DNA from: Owenia fusiformis
Lineage: Eukaryota; Annelida; Polychaeta; Sabellida; Oweniidae
Assembly: GCA_903813345.2 (NCBI GenBank)
Contig: CAIIXF020000001.1
Span: 22,589,915 to 22,653,914, forward strand
Direction of reading: 5' to 3'
DNA length: 64,000 nucleotides
Made by a program: the position numbers and the translations under genes. The stretch's first letter is position 1. Each line of letters opens with the position of its first letter. This document shows, one piece after another, positions 1 to 11,661 of this stretch. The notes under the pieces were generated by a model that saw only the letters and a list, made by a program, of their open reading frames with translations, ran no database searches and was not told the origin of the DNA.

Positions 1-83
1 CAAGTTCTAGTTTAGGGATTTAGAGAAACATAATTCTATCCCTCAAATGTTGGAATTATCAAAAGTAGGTCTGGGAGATTCGG
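1..83. other. Left flank of the repeat island, apparently unique sequence
   Basis: This stretch does not match the element modules that repeat through the next 53 kb, apart from a short AAAAGTAGGTC at 61-71 that also occurs in the core repeat. I read it as host flank next to the first element, but it could be a badly decayed element end. No gene is visible. Confidence 0.45.
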
Positions 84-91
84 TTATTTTA
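84..91. repeat. Octamer TTATTTTA at left border of the island
   Basis: TTATTTTA sits directly before the first element (TTAGACTCC from 92). The same octamer follows the last CTAG at 53214-53221. It may be a target-site duplication or a shared T-rich target. Confidence 0.4.
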
Positions 92-93
92 TT

Positions 94-229
94 AGACTCC
101 AGATGAAAATCTGGAGTCTATTGCTTTTGCCAGTTTTCTTTATTATTAGACTCCAGATGTCAATCTGGAGTCTATTGTTTTTGCCAGTATTCTTCTTATT
201 ATTAGACTCTAGATGTCAATCTGGAGTCT
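94..229 (+). repeat. Cluster of three 5' hairpin units
   Basis: AGACTCCAGAT, a 4-base loop (GAAA or GTCA) and ATCTGGAGTCT make a perfect 11-bp stem at 94-119 and 148-173. At 204-229 the stem has one mismatch (AGACTCTAGAT). Each is followed by ATTG(C/T)TTTTGCCAGT and a TTC/TTA microsatellite, giving a head-to-tail spacing of 54-56 bp. Confidence 0.85.
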
Positions 230-382
230 ATTGTTTTTGCCAGTATTCTTCTTCTTCTTCTTCTTCTTATTATTTTTCTTTAAGAGTTTTTTCAATAACT
301 ATAAGGTATCCAGTAAAGACCATTATACAGTTCATTTAGGTTCAGTATCTAGTTGGTGGGAAATTGGGTCAAATTTTTATCT

Positions 383-395
383 AGGTCAAAGGTCA
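383..395 (+). promoter_or_regulatory. DR1-type AGGTCA direct repeat (example for the whole family)
   Basis: AGGTCA-A-AGGTCA is a perfect direct repeat with a 1-base spacer, the consensus for RXR/HNF4/COUP-TF-class nuclear receptors. The identical 13-mer is in 24 of the 25 elements; element 24 has GGGTCA as its second half. The match is seen directly; binding is not shown. Confidence 0.4.
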
Positions 396-1576
396 AGAAC
401 TAGGTCAAATCTTACATTTTCAGTCTTCTGTCTATTATCTTCGTCGTTATTTCTCGAAACGTCTTCTTCTTTTTTTCATCCTGTAGCTTACAAACAGCCC
501 TTTCATAAGTGTGCCATCCGTTTTTTGATTACTCTTACCGATTTTGAAATATGGCGTCCGGAAAGTAGGTCACACCAAAACGTGCTCCAAATTCAATGTG
601 TGAGTTATGAATTAGGAGTAGAATTTTGTCAGGAATCCGAATCTGCAAACCAAATTTCGATCAGATTTTTGGTTCGGAAGTTATGGCGTTTTAAAAGCTC
701 AAAATTTGGTGCCCATGTTAAGTCAATGGGAAAAAAGATTTTTTTGAAGTGAAAAATTCGAAATATAGACTGAGTTCAGCTTAATTTAGTGAAAGCCTTC
801 AAAAGAAGGGGACCTAAAAAGCCATCTAGCTTCAAAATTTGGACCCCAAAATGCCTAGGTCAAAATCTAGGTCAAATTCAGAGGTTTTCCTTATTTTTGC
901 GATTCTGACACTACACTTCAATTATATTCTTCGAAATTGTATATACATGTAGCCAAGAGTGTGCTTATAGTGTTAGCCTTTTGCCGTCAGAAAGTATTTT
1001 GACCCACTTTTGAGATATGGTGTCCGAAAAGTAGGTCAAAATAAAAAATTCTCCAAATTAAACGTATGAGTTATGAATTAGGAGAAGAATTTTGTCGGGA
1101 ATCCGAATCTGCAAACCAAATTTCGATCCGATTTCCGGTTCGGAAGTTATGGCGTGTCCAAAAAGTAGGTCAAAATAAAAAGTTTCCAAATTTAACGTAT
1201 GAGTTATGAATTAGGGGTAGAATTTTGTCAGGAATCCGAATCTGCAAACCAAATTTCGATCTGACTTCCGGTTCGGAAATTATGGCGTTTTGAAATTTCG
1301 AGAAAAATCGATCTGATGATATCCTGATAGAAAGTCAAGAATAGCAAAGAAAATATTGAAAAATCCATCCTACCTTCCATCCATCATTCCTACCCTATCT
1401 GATCCTATCCTATCCTTCCTATCTATCCTTCTTTCATATTTTTTACTTCCTATCCTCCATATCCTATCCTTTCTTCCTATTCTATCCTATCCTTCTTTTC
1501 TATTCTATCCTATCGTTCCTTCCTATTCTATCCTATTCTTCCTTCCTATTCAATCCGCCCATCAATCTTTTTCTGG

Positions 1577-1643
1577 ATGACTCAGCTTATTTTGGATGAC
1601 TCAGCTTATTCTGGATGACTCGGCTTATTCTGGATGACTGGGC
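1577..1643 (+). promoter_or_regulatory. Four phased ATGAC-N3-GC motifs (AP-1/antioxidant-response-like)
   Basis: ATGACTCAGC occurs at 1577 and 1596, ATGACTCGGC at 1615 and ATGACTGGGC at 1634, spaced exactly 19 bp apart. All fit the RTGACNNNGC pattern of CNC-bZIP/small Maf sites, and the first two contain the AP-1 core TGACTCA. The CCTAT-type elements carry two to four such copies before their 3' end. Confidence 0.35.
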
Positions 1644-1701
1644 TTAAAAAAGTCTAGATCTGGAGTCTGAAATTGAACTTCGTTCAATTTCCTAAGTCTA
1701 G

Positions 1702-3131
1702 TTATTATTTTTCTTTAAGAGTTTTTTCAATAACTATAAGGTATCCAGTAAAGATCATAATACAGTATATTTAGGTTCAGTATCTAGTTGGTGGGAAATT
1801 GGGTCAAATTTTTATCTAGGTCAAAGGTCAAGAACTAGGTCAAATCCAGTACTTTGTCACTTTTTTCGATTTTCTCAGTCGTCCTTCAATATTTTCGATC
1901 CGGTTTTTTTTTTCATTGTGTTCCTCATAAAAAAGTAGTATGAAGAAACACGATTTAGATTTTTGATATCTCGAACCGATTTCGAGATATCAGTGTCCGA
2001 AGACGAGGTCCAAAAAAAAATTCTCCGAATCAAATGTCCAGGATATTAGTCTTATAGGAAATTTTCTCAGGATTCCGAATCTGAAAACCAAATTTGGATT
2101 GGACTTCCGGTTCAGAAGTTATGGCGTTTTGAAAGCTCAAAAATCGCTAAATTTGGTGCCCATGTTAAGTCAATGGGAAAAAATATTTTTTTGAAGTGAA
2201 AAATACGAAATATAGACTGAGTTCAGCTTAATATAATGATAGCTTTTAAAAAAATGGGACCTCAAAAGCCATCTAGCTTCAAAATTTGGACCCCAAAATG
2301 CCTAGGTCAAAATCTAGGTCAAATTCAAGGTTTTTCCTTATTTTTGCGATTCTGACACTACAGATTAATTATATTCTTCGAAATTTTGTATACATGTAGA
2401 CAAGAGTGTGCTAATAGTGTTAGCCTTTTGCCGTCAGGAAGTATTTTGCCCCACTTTTGAGATATGGTGTCCAAAAGTAGGTTAAAATAAAAAATTCTCC
2501 AAATTTAACGTTTGAGTTATGAAGTAAGTATAGAATTTTCTCAGGAATCCGAATCTACAAACCAAATTTCGATCCGACTTCCGGTTCAGAAGTTATGGCG
2601 TGTCCGAAAAGTAGGTCAAAATAAAAATTTGCCAAATTTAACGTATGAGTTATGAATTAGGGGTAGAATTTTGTCAGGAATCCGAATCTTTAAATCAAAT
2701 TTCGATTTGACTCCTGGTTCGGAAGTTATGGCGTTTTGAAATTTCGGAAAATCGATCTGATGGTATCCTGATAGAAAGTCAAGAGTAGAGAACAAAATAT
2801 TGAAAAATTCATCCATCCTTCCTATCTGATCTTACCCTATCCTATCCTATCCTTCCTATCTATCCTTCCTTCGTATCATTTCCTTCCTATCCTTCCTATC
2901 CTCTCCTATCATATCCTTTCTTCCTATTCTGTTCTATCCTATCCTTCTTTCTTATTCTATCCTATCGTTCCTTCCTATTCTATCCTATCCTACCTTCCTA
3001 TTTTATCCATCCATCTTTTTCTGGATGACTCAGCTTATTTTGGATGACTCGGCTTATTCTGGATGACTCGGCTAAAAAAAAGTCTAGATCTGGAGTCTGA
3101 AATTGAACTTCGTTCAATTTCCAAAGTCTAG
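1702..3131 (+). mobile_element. Repeat element 2 (CCTAT type; twin of element 22)
   Basis: The element has no 5' hairpin; it starts TTATTATTTTTC after the previous CTAG. DR1 is at 1818-1830. There is one core unit (2301) plus ~133-bp submodules, a CCTAT tract at about 2808-3015, three GGATGACT repeats and CTAG at 3128-3131. By eye it equals element 22 (45260-46692) except for three small indels (TTA, A, T), from CTAG junction to CTAG junction. Confidence 0.7.
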
Positions 3132-5254
3132 TTATTATTAGACTCCAGATGAAAATCTGGAGTCTATTGCTTTCGTCAGTTTTCTTTATTATTAGACTCC
3201 AGATGTCAATCTGGAGTCTATTGTTTTTGCCAGTATTCTTATTCTTCTTCTTATTCTTATTAGACTCCAGATGTCAATCTGGAGTCTATTGTTTTTGCCA
3301 GTATTCTTCTTATTATTAGACTCCAGATGTCAATCTGGAGTCTATTGTTTTTGCCAGTATTCTTCTTCTTCTTCTTCTTCTTCTTATTAGACTCCAGATT
3401 TCATCTGGAGTCTATTGCTTTTGCCAGTTTTCTTATTATTAGACTCCAGATTGAAAATCTGGAGTCTATTGTTTTTGCCAGTATTCTTCTTCTTCTTCTT
3501 ATTATTTTTCTTTAAGAGTTTTTTCAATAACTATAAGGTATCCAGTAAAGACCATTATACAGTTCATTTAGGTTCAGTATCTAGTTGGTGGGAAATTGGG
3601 TCAAATTTTTATCTAGGTCAAAGGTCAAGAACTAGGTCAAATCCAGTACTTTGTCACTTTTTTCGATTTTCTCGGTCGTCCTTCAATATTTTTGATCCGG
3701 GTTTTTTTCATTGTGTTCCTCATAAAAAAGTAGAAAATCTAGGGTCGATTTAGTTTTTTAATATCTCAAACCAATTTCGAGATATCAGTGTCCGAAAACG
3801 AGGTCCAAAAAAAGTTCTCCGAATCCAATGTCCAGGATATCAGTCTTATAGGAGATTTTCTCAGGATTCCGAATCTGAAAACCAAATTTCGATTTGACTT
3901 CCGGTTCAGAAGTTATGGCGTTTTGAAAATTCAAAAATCGCTAAATTTGGTACCCCATGTTAATTCAATGGGAAAAAATATTTTTTTGAAGTGTAAAATA
4001 CGAGATACAGACTAAGCACAGCTAAACATAATGGAAGCCCATAAAAGAAAGGGACCTCAAAACCTTCTTTTCATAAAAATTTGGACACCAAAATGCCTAG
4101 GTCAAAATCTAGGTCAAATTCAAAGTTTTTCCTTATTTTTGCGATTCTGACACTACAGATTAATTATATTCTTCAAAATTTTGTATACATGTAGCCAAGA
4201 GTGTGCTAATAGTGTTAGCCTTTTGCCGTCAGAAAGTATTATGCCCCACTTTTGAGATATGGTGTCCGAAAAGTAGGTCAAAATAAAAAAATTCTCCAAA
4301 TTTAACGTTTGAGTTATGAATTAAGTATAGAATTTTCTCAGAAATCCGAATCTGCAAATCAAAATTCGATCCGACTTCCTGTTCGGAAGTTATGACATTT
4401 TGAAAGCTCAAAAATCGCTAAATTTGGTGCCCCATGTTATGTCAATGGGAAAAAAGATTTTTTGAAGTGTAAAATTCGAGATATAGACTAAGTACAGCTT
4501 AAAATAATGAAAGCCTATGAAAGAAAGGGACCTCGAAGGCTACCTAACTTCAAAATTTGGACACCAAAATCCCCAGGTCAAAATCTAGGTCAAATTCATA
4601 GTTTTTCCTTATTTTTGCGATTCTGACACTATGTTTAAATGATTTGCTTCAAAATTTTGTATACAGGTAGGAAAAAGTGTGCTAATAGTGTTAGCCTTTT
4701 GCCGTCATAAAGTATTCCTACCCACTTTTGAGATATGGTGTCCGAAAAGTAGGTCAAAATAAAAAGTTCTCCAAATTTAGCATATGAGTTATGAATTAAG
4801 GGTAGAATTTTCTCAGGAATCCGAGTCTGCAAACCAAATTTCGATCCGACATCCGATTCGAAAGTTATGGCGTTTTGAAATTTCGAGAAAAATCGATCTG
4901 ATGGTATCCTGATAGAAAGTCAAGAATAGAGAAGAAAATATTGAAAAATGCATCCATCCTTCCTTTGTGATCCTATCGTATCCTTCTTATCTACCTTTCC
5001 TTCATATCCCCTCCTTCCTATCCTTCCTATTCTATTCCTTCTTCATATTCTATTCTATCATTCTTTCCTATTCTATCCTATCGTTCCCTCCTATTCTAGC
5101 CTATCCTTCCTTCCTTTTTCATCCATCCATCCATCCATCTTTTTCTGGATGACTCAGCTTATTTTGGATGACTCGGCTTATTCTGGATGACTCGGCCAAA
5201 AAAAGTCTAGATCTGGAGTCTGAAATTGAACTTTGTTCAATTTCCAAAGTCTAG
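3132..5254 (+). mobile_element. Repeat element 3 (CCTAT type, six 5' hairpins)
   Basis: Six hairpins lie at 3140-3467 between TTC/TTA microsatellites, the longest cluster in the window. DR1 is at 3615-3627. There are two core units (4098, 4575), a CCTAT tract at about 4949-5142, three GGATGACT repeats and CTAG at 5251-5254. Confidence 0.65.
3140..3467 (+). repeat. Cluster of six 5' hairpin units
   Basis: Six copies of AGACTCCAGAT-loop-ATCTGGAGTCT with loops GAAA, GTCA, TTGAAA-like or shorter are arranged head to tail and separated by GCCAGTATTCTT plus (TTC)n or (TTA)n of varying length. Only one 3' terminus (5251-5254) follows, so these are not six complete nested elements. Confidence 0.85.
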
Positions 5255-5308
5255 TTATTATTAGACTCCAGATTGAAAATCTGGAGTCTATTGTTTTCGT
5301 CAGTTTTC

Positions 5309-5341
<33 letters not shown>

Positions 5342-6736
5342 CAGGCACGTTTTCTCAATAACCATAGGGTCTTCAGTAAAGTCAATCGGTTGGTCAATTT
5401 AGGTTCAGAATCTAGTTCCTCGGAAATTGGGTCAAATTTTTATCTAGGTCAAAGGTCAAGAACTAGGTCAAATCCAGTACTTTGTCACTTTTTTCGATTT
5501 TCTCGGTCGTCCTTCAATATTTTCGATCCGGGTTTTTTTCATTGTGTTCCTTATAAAAAAGTAGGAAACCTAGGGTCGATTTAGTTTTTTGATATCTCAA
5601 ACCGATTTCGAGGTATCAGTGTCCGAAAACGAGGTCCAAAAAAAGTTCTCCGAATCAAATGTCCAGGATATCAATCTTATAGGAAATTTTCCCAGGGTTC
5701 CGAATCAGAAAACGGAATTTCGATCCGACTACCGGTTCGGAAGTTATGGCGTTTTGAAAACTCAAAAATCGCTAAATTTGGTGCCCATGTTAAGTCAATG
5801 GGAAAAAATATTTTTTTGAAGTGAAAAATACGGAATAAAGACTGAGTTCAGCTTCATATAATCAAAGCCTTTAAAAGAAGGGGACCTCAAAAGCCATCTA
5901 GCTTTAAAATTTGGACACCGAAATGCCTAGGTCAAAATCTAGGTCAAATTCATAGGTTTTCCTTATTTTTTCGATTCTGACACTACACTCTAATTATATT
6001 CTTCGAAATTGTGTATACATGTAGCCAAGAATATGCTTATAGTGTTAGCCTTTTGCCGCCAGAAAGTATTTTGACCCACTTTTGAGATATGGTGTCCGAA
6101 AAGTAGGTCAAAATAAAAAGTTCTCCAAATTTAATATATGAGTTATGAATTAAGGGTACAATTCTGTCAGGAATCCGAATCTGCAAACCAAATTTCGATC
6201 CGACTTCCGGTTCGGAAGTTATGGCGTGTCCGAAAAGTAGGTCAAAATAAAAAATCTCCAAATTTAACGTATGAGTTATGAATTAGGGGTAGAATTTTGT
6301 CAGGAATCCGAATCTTTCAATCGAATTTCGATCCGACTTCCGGTTCGGAAGTTATGGTGTTTTGAAATTTCGGAAAATCGATCTGATGGTATCCTGATAG
6401 AAAGTCAAGAGTAGAGAAGAATATGTTGAAAAATTCATCCATCCTTCCTATCTGATCTTATCCTATCCTTCCTTTCTATCATTTCTTCGTATCTTTTCCT
6501 TCCTATCCTTCTTATCCTATCCTTTCTTCCTATTCTATTCTATCCTATCCTTCTTTCTTATTCTATCCTATCGTTCTTTCCTATTCTATCCTATCCTACC
6601 TTCCTATTTTATTTATCCATCTCTTTCTAGATGACTCAGCTTATTCTGGATGACTCGGCTTATTCTGGATGACTCGGCTAAAAAAAGTCTAGATCTGGAG
6701 TCTGAAATTGAACTTCGTTCAATTTCCAAAATCTAG
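5255..6736 (+). mobile_element. Repeat element 4 (CCTAT type, one hairpin)
   Basis: A single hairpin at 5263-5289 is followed by a (TTA)n run near 5311-5341. The lead-in (CGTTTTCTCAATAACCATAG) is a variant, with DR1 at 5446-5458. There is one core unit (5927), extra ~133-bp submodules, a CCTAT tract at about 6436-6627 and CTAG at 6733-6736. Confidence 0.65.
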
Positions 6737-8815
6737 TTATTATTATTATTATTATTTTTCTTTCTTTGCCAGTTTTCTCAGCTACTAGAAGGACTTACTA
6801 AAATCTGCTAACATAATCAGCTGGGTAATGAGACCTAGTTTCTGGGAAATTAGGTCAAATGTTTATCTAGGTCAAAGGTCAAGAACTAGGTCAAATCGTG
6901 TGTTTTCACTATTTTACAAGTTTTCTCAGTCGTCCTTCGGTATTTTGGCTCCGGGTTTTTTTCATCATGTTCCTTAGAAAAAAAGCTAATTCCGTAAGGC
7001 AAATCGTTTTTTGATTACTCCTACCGATTTTGAGATATGGCGTCCGAAAAGTAGGTCAGAACATAAAAAGTTCTCCAAAGTCAACGTGTGAGTTATCAAA
7101 TAAGTGTAGAATTATCTCAGGAATCCGAATCTGCAAACAAAAATCTGATCCGACATCCGGTTCGGAAGTTATAGCCTTTTGAAATCTCAAAAATCGCTAA
7201 ATTTGGTGCCTATGTTAAGTCAATGGGAAAAAAGACTTTTTCGAAGTGTAAAATACAAGATGTAGACTGAGTACAGCTTAACATAATGAATGCTTATAAA
7301 ACAAGGGGACCTCAAAAGCTACATAGCTTCAAAATTTGGACACCAAAATGCCTAGGTCAAAATCTAGGTCAAATTCATAGTTTTTCCTTATTTTTGCGAT
7401 TCTGGCACTACACTTTTAGGATTTGCTTCAAAATTTTGTATACAGGTAGCAAAGAGTGTGCTAATAGTGTTAGCCTTTTGCCGTCAAAAAGTATTTTGAC
7501 CCACTTTTGAGATATGGTGTCCGTAAAGTAGGTCAAAATAAAAATTTCTCATAATTTAACTTATGAGTTATGAATTAAGGGTAGAATTTTCTCAGGAATC
7601 CGAATCTGCAAACCAAATTTCAATCCGACTTTTCGTTGGGAAGTTATGGCGTTTTGAAAGCTCAAAAATCGCTAATTTTGGTGCCCCATGTTATGTCAAT
7701 GAGAAAAAAGATTTTTTTGAAGTGTAAAATACCAGATAAAGACTGAGTACAGCTTAAGATTCTGAAAGTCTATAAAAGAAGGGGACCTCGAAGGCTATCT
7801 AGCTTTAAAATTTGGACACCAAAATCCCTAGGTCAAAATCTAGGTCAAATACATAGTTTTTCCTTATTTTTGCGATTCTGGCACTACACCTTTAGGATTT
7901 GCTTCAAAATTTTGTATACAGGTAGCAAAGAGTGGGCTTATAGTGTTAGCCTTTTGCCGTCAGAGAGTATTTTGACCCACTTTTGAGATATGGTGTCCGA
8001 AAAGTAGGTCAAAATAAAAGTTCTCCGAATTTAGCATATGAGTTATGAAATAAGGATAGAATTTTCTGAGGAATCTGAATCTGCAAACCAAATTTCGATC
8101 CGACTTTCTGTTTGAAAGTTATAGCGTTTTGAAAGCTCAAAAATTGCTAAATTTGGTGCCCCATGTTATGTCAATAGGGAAAAAGATTTTTTTGAAGTCT
8201 AAAAGACCAAATATAGACTGAGTACAGCTTAACATTCTGAAAGCCTTTAAAAGAAGGGGACTTCGAAGGCTATCTAGCTTTAAAATTTGGACACCAAAAT
8301 GCCAAGGTCAAAATCTAGGGCAAATTCATAATTTTCCTTATTTTTGCGATTCTGACATTACACTTTAATGATTTGCTTCGAAATTTTGTATACAGGTAGC
8401 AAAGAGTGTGCTTATAGTGATAGCCTTTTGCCGTCAGAAAGTATTTTGACCCACTTTTGAGATATGGTGTCCAAAAAGTAGGTCAAAATAAAAAAATCTC
8501 CAAATTTAATGTATGAGTTATGAATTAAGGGTAGAATTTTCTCAGGAGTCCGAATCTTTAAACCAAAATACAATCTAACTTCTGGTTAGATAGTTATAGC
8601 GGTTTGAAGTCTCGAAAAGTCGATATGATGATATCCCCATGTTAAGCCAATGGAGTCGAAGATAAAAAATGGAGAGTTGTCTAAATGTCTAAATTCTAGC
8701 TGACTCGATCAGCTTATTCTGGATGACTCAGCTTACAAGTATTCTGGATGACTCAGCTTAAAAAAAGAATTAAATCTGGAGTCTTAAATTGAACTTGTTC
8801 AATTTACATGTCTAG
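6737..8815 (+). mobile_element. Repeat element 5 (type without CCTAT tract)
   Basis: There is no hairpin. The lead-in is GCCAGTTTTCTCAGCTACTAG, with DR1 at 6869-6881. Three core units (7351, 7827, 8302) show the 475-476-bp period most clearly. The 3' part lacks the CCTAT tract and has spaced GACTCAGCTTA motifs, then ATCTGGAGTCTTAAATTGAAC. CTAG is at 8812-8815. Confidence 0.65.
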
Positions 8816-10217
8816 TTATTATTTTTCTTTAAGAGTTTTTTCAATAACTATAAGGTATCCAGTAAAGACCATTATACAGTTCATTTAGGTTCAGTATCTA
8901 GTTGGTGGGAAATTGGGTCAAATTTTTATCTAGGTCAAAGGTCAAGAACTAGGTCAAATCCAGTACTTTGTCACTTTTTTCGATTTTCTCGGTCGTCCTT
9001 CAATATTTTTGATCCGGGTTTTTTTCATTGTGTTCCTCATAAAAAAGTAGAAAATCTAGCGTCGATTTAGTTTTTTGGTATCTCAAACCAATTTCGAGAT
9101 ATCAGTGTCCGAAAACGAGGTCCAAAAAAAAATTCTCCGAATCCAATGTCCAGGATATCAGTATTATAGGAGATTTTCTCAGGATTCCGAATCTGAAAAC
9201 CAAATTTCGATCTGACTTCCGGTTCAGAAGTTATGGCGTTTTGAAAATTCAAAAATCGCTAAATTTGGTACCCCATGTTAATTCAATGGGAAAAAATATT
9301 TTTTTGAAGTGTAAAATACGAGATACAGACTAAGTACAGCTTAAAATAATGAAAGTCTATGAAAGAAGGGAACCTCGAAGGCTTCCTTATTTCAAAATTT
9401 GGACACCAAAATGCCTAGGTCAAAAATTGGTCAAATTCATAGTTTATCCTTATTTTTGCGATTCTGACACTACACTTTAATTATATTCCTCGAAATTGTG
9501 TATACATGTAGCCAAGAGTGTGCTAATAGCGTTAGCCTTTTGCCGTCAGGAAGTATTTTGACCCACTTTTGAGATACGGTGTCCGAAAAATAGGTCAAAA
9601 AAAAAGTTCTCCAAATTTAACGTTTGAGTTATGAATTAAGAATAGAATTTTCTCAGAAATCCGAATCTGCCAACCAAATTTTGATACGACTTCTGGTTCA
9701 GAAGTTATGGCGTGTCCGAAAAGTAGGTCAAAATAAAAATTCGCCAAATTTAATGTATGAGTTATGAATTAGAGGTAGAATTTTGTCAGGAATCCGAATC
9801 TGCAAATCAAATTTCGATTCGACTTCCGGTTCGGAAGTTATGGCGTTTTGAAATTTCAAGAAAAATCGATCTGATGGTATCCTGATAGAAAGTCAAGAGT
9901 AGAGAAGAAAATATTGAAAAATGCATCCATCCTTCCTTTCTGATCCTATCCTATCCTTCCTATTTACCCTTGCTTCGTATCCTCTCCTTCCTATCCTTCC
10001 TATTCTATCCCTTCTTCCTATTCTATTCTATCCTTCTTTCCTATTCTATCCTATCGTTCCTTCCTATTCTATCCTATCCTTCCTTCCTTTTTCATCCATC
10101 CATCTTTTGCTGGATGACTTAGCTTATTTTGGATGACTTGGCTTATTCTGGATGACTCGGCTAAAAAAAGTCTAGATCTGGAGTCTGAAATTGAACTCGT
10201 TCAATTTCCAAAATCTA
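8816..10217 (+). mobile_element. Repeat element 6 (CCTAT type)
   Basis: There is no hairpin. DR1 is at 8932-8944. The element has one core unit (near 9416, with its second CTAGGTCA degraded), ~133-bp submodules, a CCTAT tract at about 9922-10108, three GGATGACT repeats and CTAG at 10214-10217. Confidence 0.65.
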
Positions 10218-11661
10218 GTTATTAGACTCCAGATGTCAATCTGGAGTCTATTGTTTTTGCCAGTATTCTTCTTCTTCTTCTTCTTCTTATTAGACTCCAG
10301 ATTGAAAATCTGGAGTCTATTGCTTTTGCCAGTTTTCTTATTAGACTCCAGATTGAAAATCTGGAGTCTATTGTTTTTGCCAGTATTCTTCTTATTATTC
10401 TTCTTTATTATTCTTTAGACGTTTTTTCTATAACTATAAGGTATCCAGTAAAGACCATTATACAGTTCATTTAGGTTGAGAATCTAGTTGGTGGGAAATT
10501 GGGTCAATTTTTTATCTAGGTCAAAGGTCAAGAACTAGGTCAAATCTTACATTTTCAACCTTCTGTCTATTATCTTCGTCGTTATTTATCGAAACGTCTT
10601 CCTATTTTTTTCATTATGTAGCTTAGAAACAGCCCTTTCACTAGTGTGCCATCAGATTTTTGATTACTGTTACTGATTTTGAGATATGGCGTCCGGAAAG
10701 TAGGTCAGAACAAAAAGTTCTCCAAATTCAACATGTGAGTTATGAAATAAGTGTAGAATGATCTCAGGAATCCAAATCTGCAAATCAAATTTGGATCAGA
10801 CTTCCGGTTCGGAAGTTATGGCGTTTTGAAAGCTCAAAAATCGCTAAATTTGGTGCCCATGTTAAGTCAATAGGAAAAAATGTTTTTTTTGAAGTGAAAA
10901 ATACGAAATAAAGACTGAGTTCAGCTAAATATAATGAAAGCTTTTAAAAGAATGGGACCTCAAAAGCCATCTAGCTTCAAAATTTGGACACCAAAATGCC
11001 TAGGTCAAAATCTAGGTCAAATTCAAAGTTTTTCCTTAGTTTTGCGATTCTGACACTACACTTTAATTATATTCTTCGAAATTGTGTATACATGTAGCCA
11101 AGAGTGTGCTTATAGTGTTAGCCTTTTGCCGTCAGAGAGTATTTTGACCCACTTTTGAGATATGGTGTCCGAAAAGTAGGTGAAAATAAAAAGTTCTCCA
11201 AATTTAACATATGAGTTATGAATTAAGGGTAGAATTTCCTCAGGATTCCGAGTCTGCAAATCAAATTTCGATCCAACTTCCGGTTTGAAAGTTATGGTGT
11301 TTTGAAATTTCGAGAAAAATCGATCTGATGGTATCCTGATAGAAAGTCAAGAGTAGAGAAGAAAATATTGGAAAATGCATCCATCCTTCTTTTGTGATCC
11401 TATCATATCCTTCCTATCTACCTTTTTGTATCCTCTCCTTCCTATTCTATCCCTTCTTCCTATTCTATTCTATCCTTCTTTCCTATTCTATCCTATCGTT
11501 CCTTCCTATTCTAGCCTATCCTTCCTTCCTTTTTCATCCATCCATCTTTTTCTGGATGACTCAGCTTATTTTGGATGACTCGTCTTATTCTGGATGACTC
11601 GGCTAAAAAAAAGTCTAGATCTGGAGTCTGAAATTGAACTTGTTCAATTTCCAAAGTCTAG
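10218..11661 (+). mobile_element. Repeat element 7 (CCTAT type, three hairpins)
   Basis: Three hairpins lie at 10224-10369. DR1 is at 10518-10530. There is one core unit (10999), a CCTAT tract at about 11376-11550, three GGATGACT repeats and CTAG at 11658-11661. Confidence 0.65.

Larger units (their letters stand above)
92..1701 (+). mobile_element. Repeat element 1 (Helentron-like, non-autonomous; CCTAT type)
   Basis: Three 5' hairpins (94-229) run into a TTC microsatellite and a lead-in with a perfect AGGTCAAAGGTCA at 383-395. One core unit (CTAGGTCA pair near 854) follows, plus extra ~133-bp submodules starting near 1018 and 1150. A CCTAT/CCTTC tract spans about 1363-1562, with four GGATGACT repeats at 1573-1645. 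The terminus has ATCTGGAGTCT, a 9-bp stem and CTAG at 1698-1701. No coding capacity is evident. Confidence 0.65.

Noticed and set aside
1356-1580. Ser/Leu/Pro/Tyr-rich ORFs in the CCTAT tracts (here and in most elements)
   Set aside because: Low-complexity translation of a pentanucleotide-like microsatellite that happens to lack stops.
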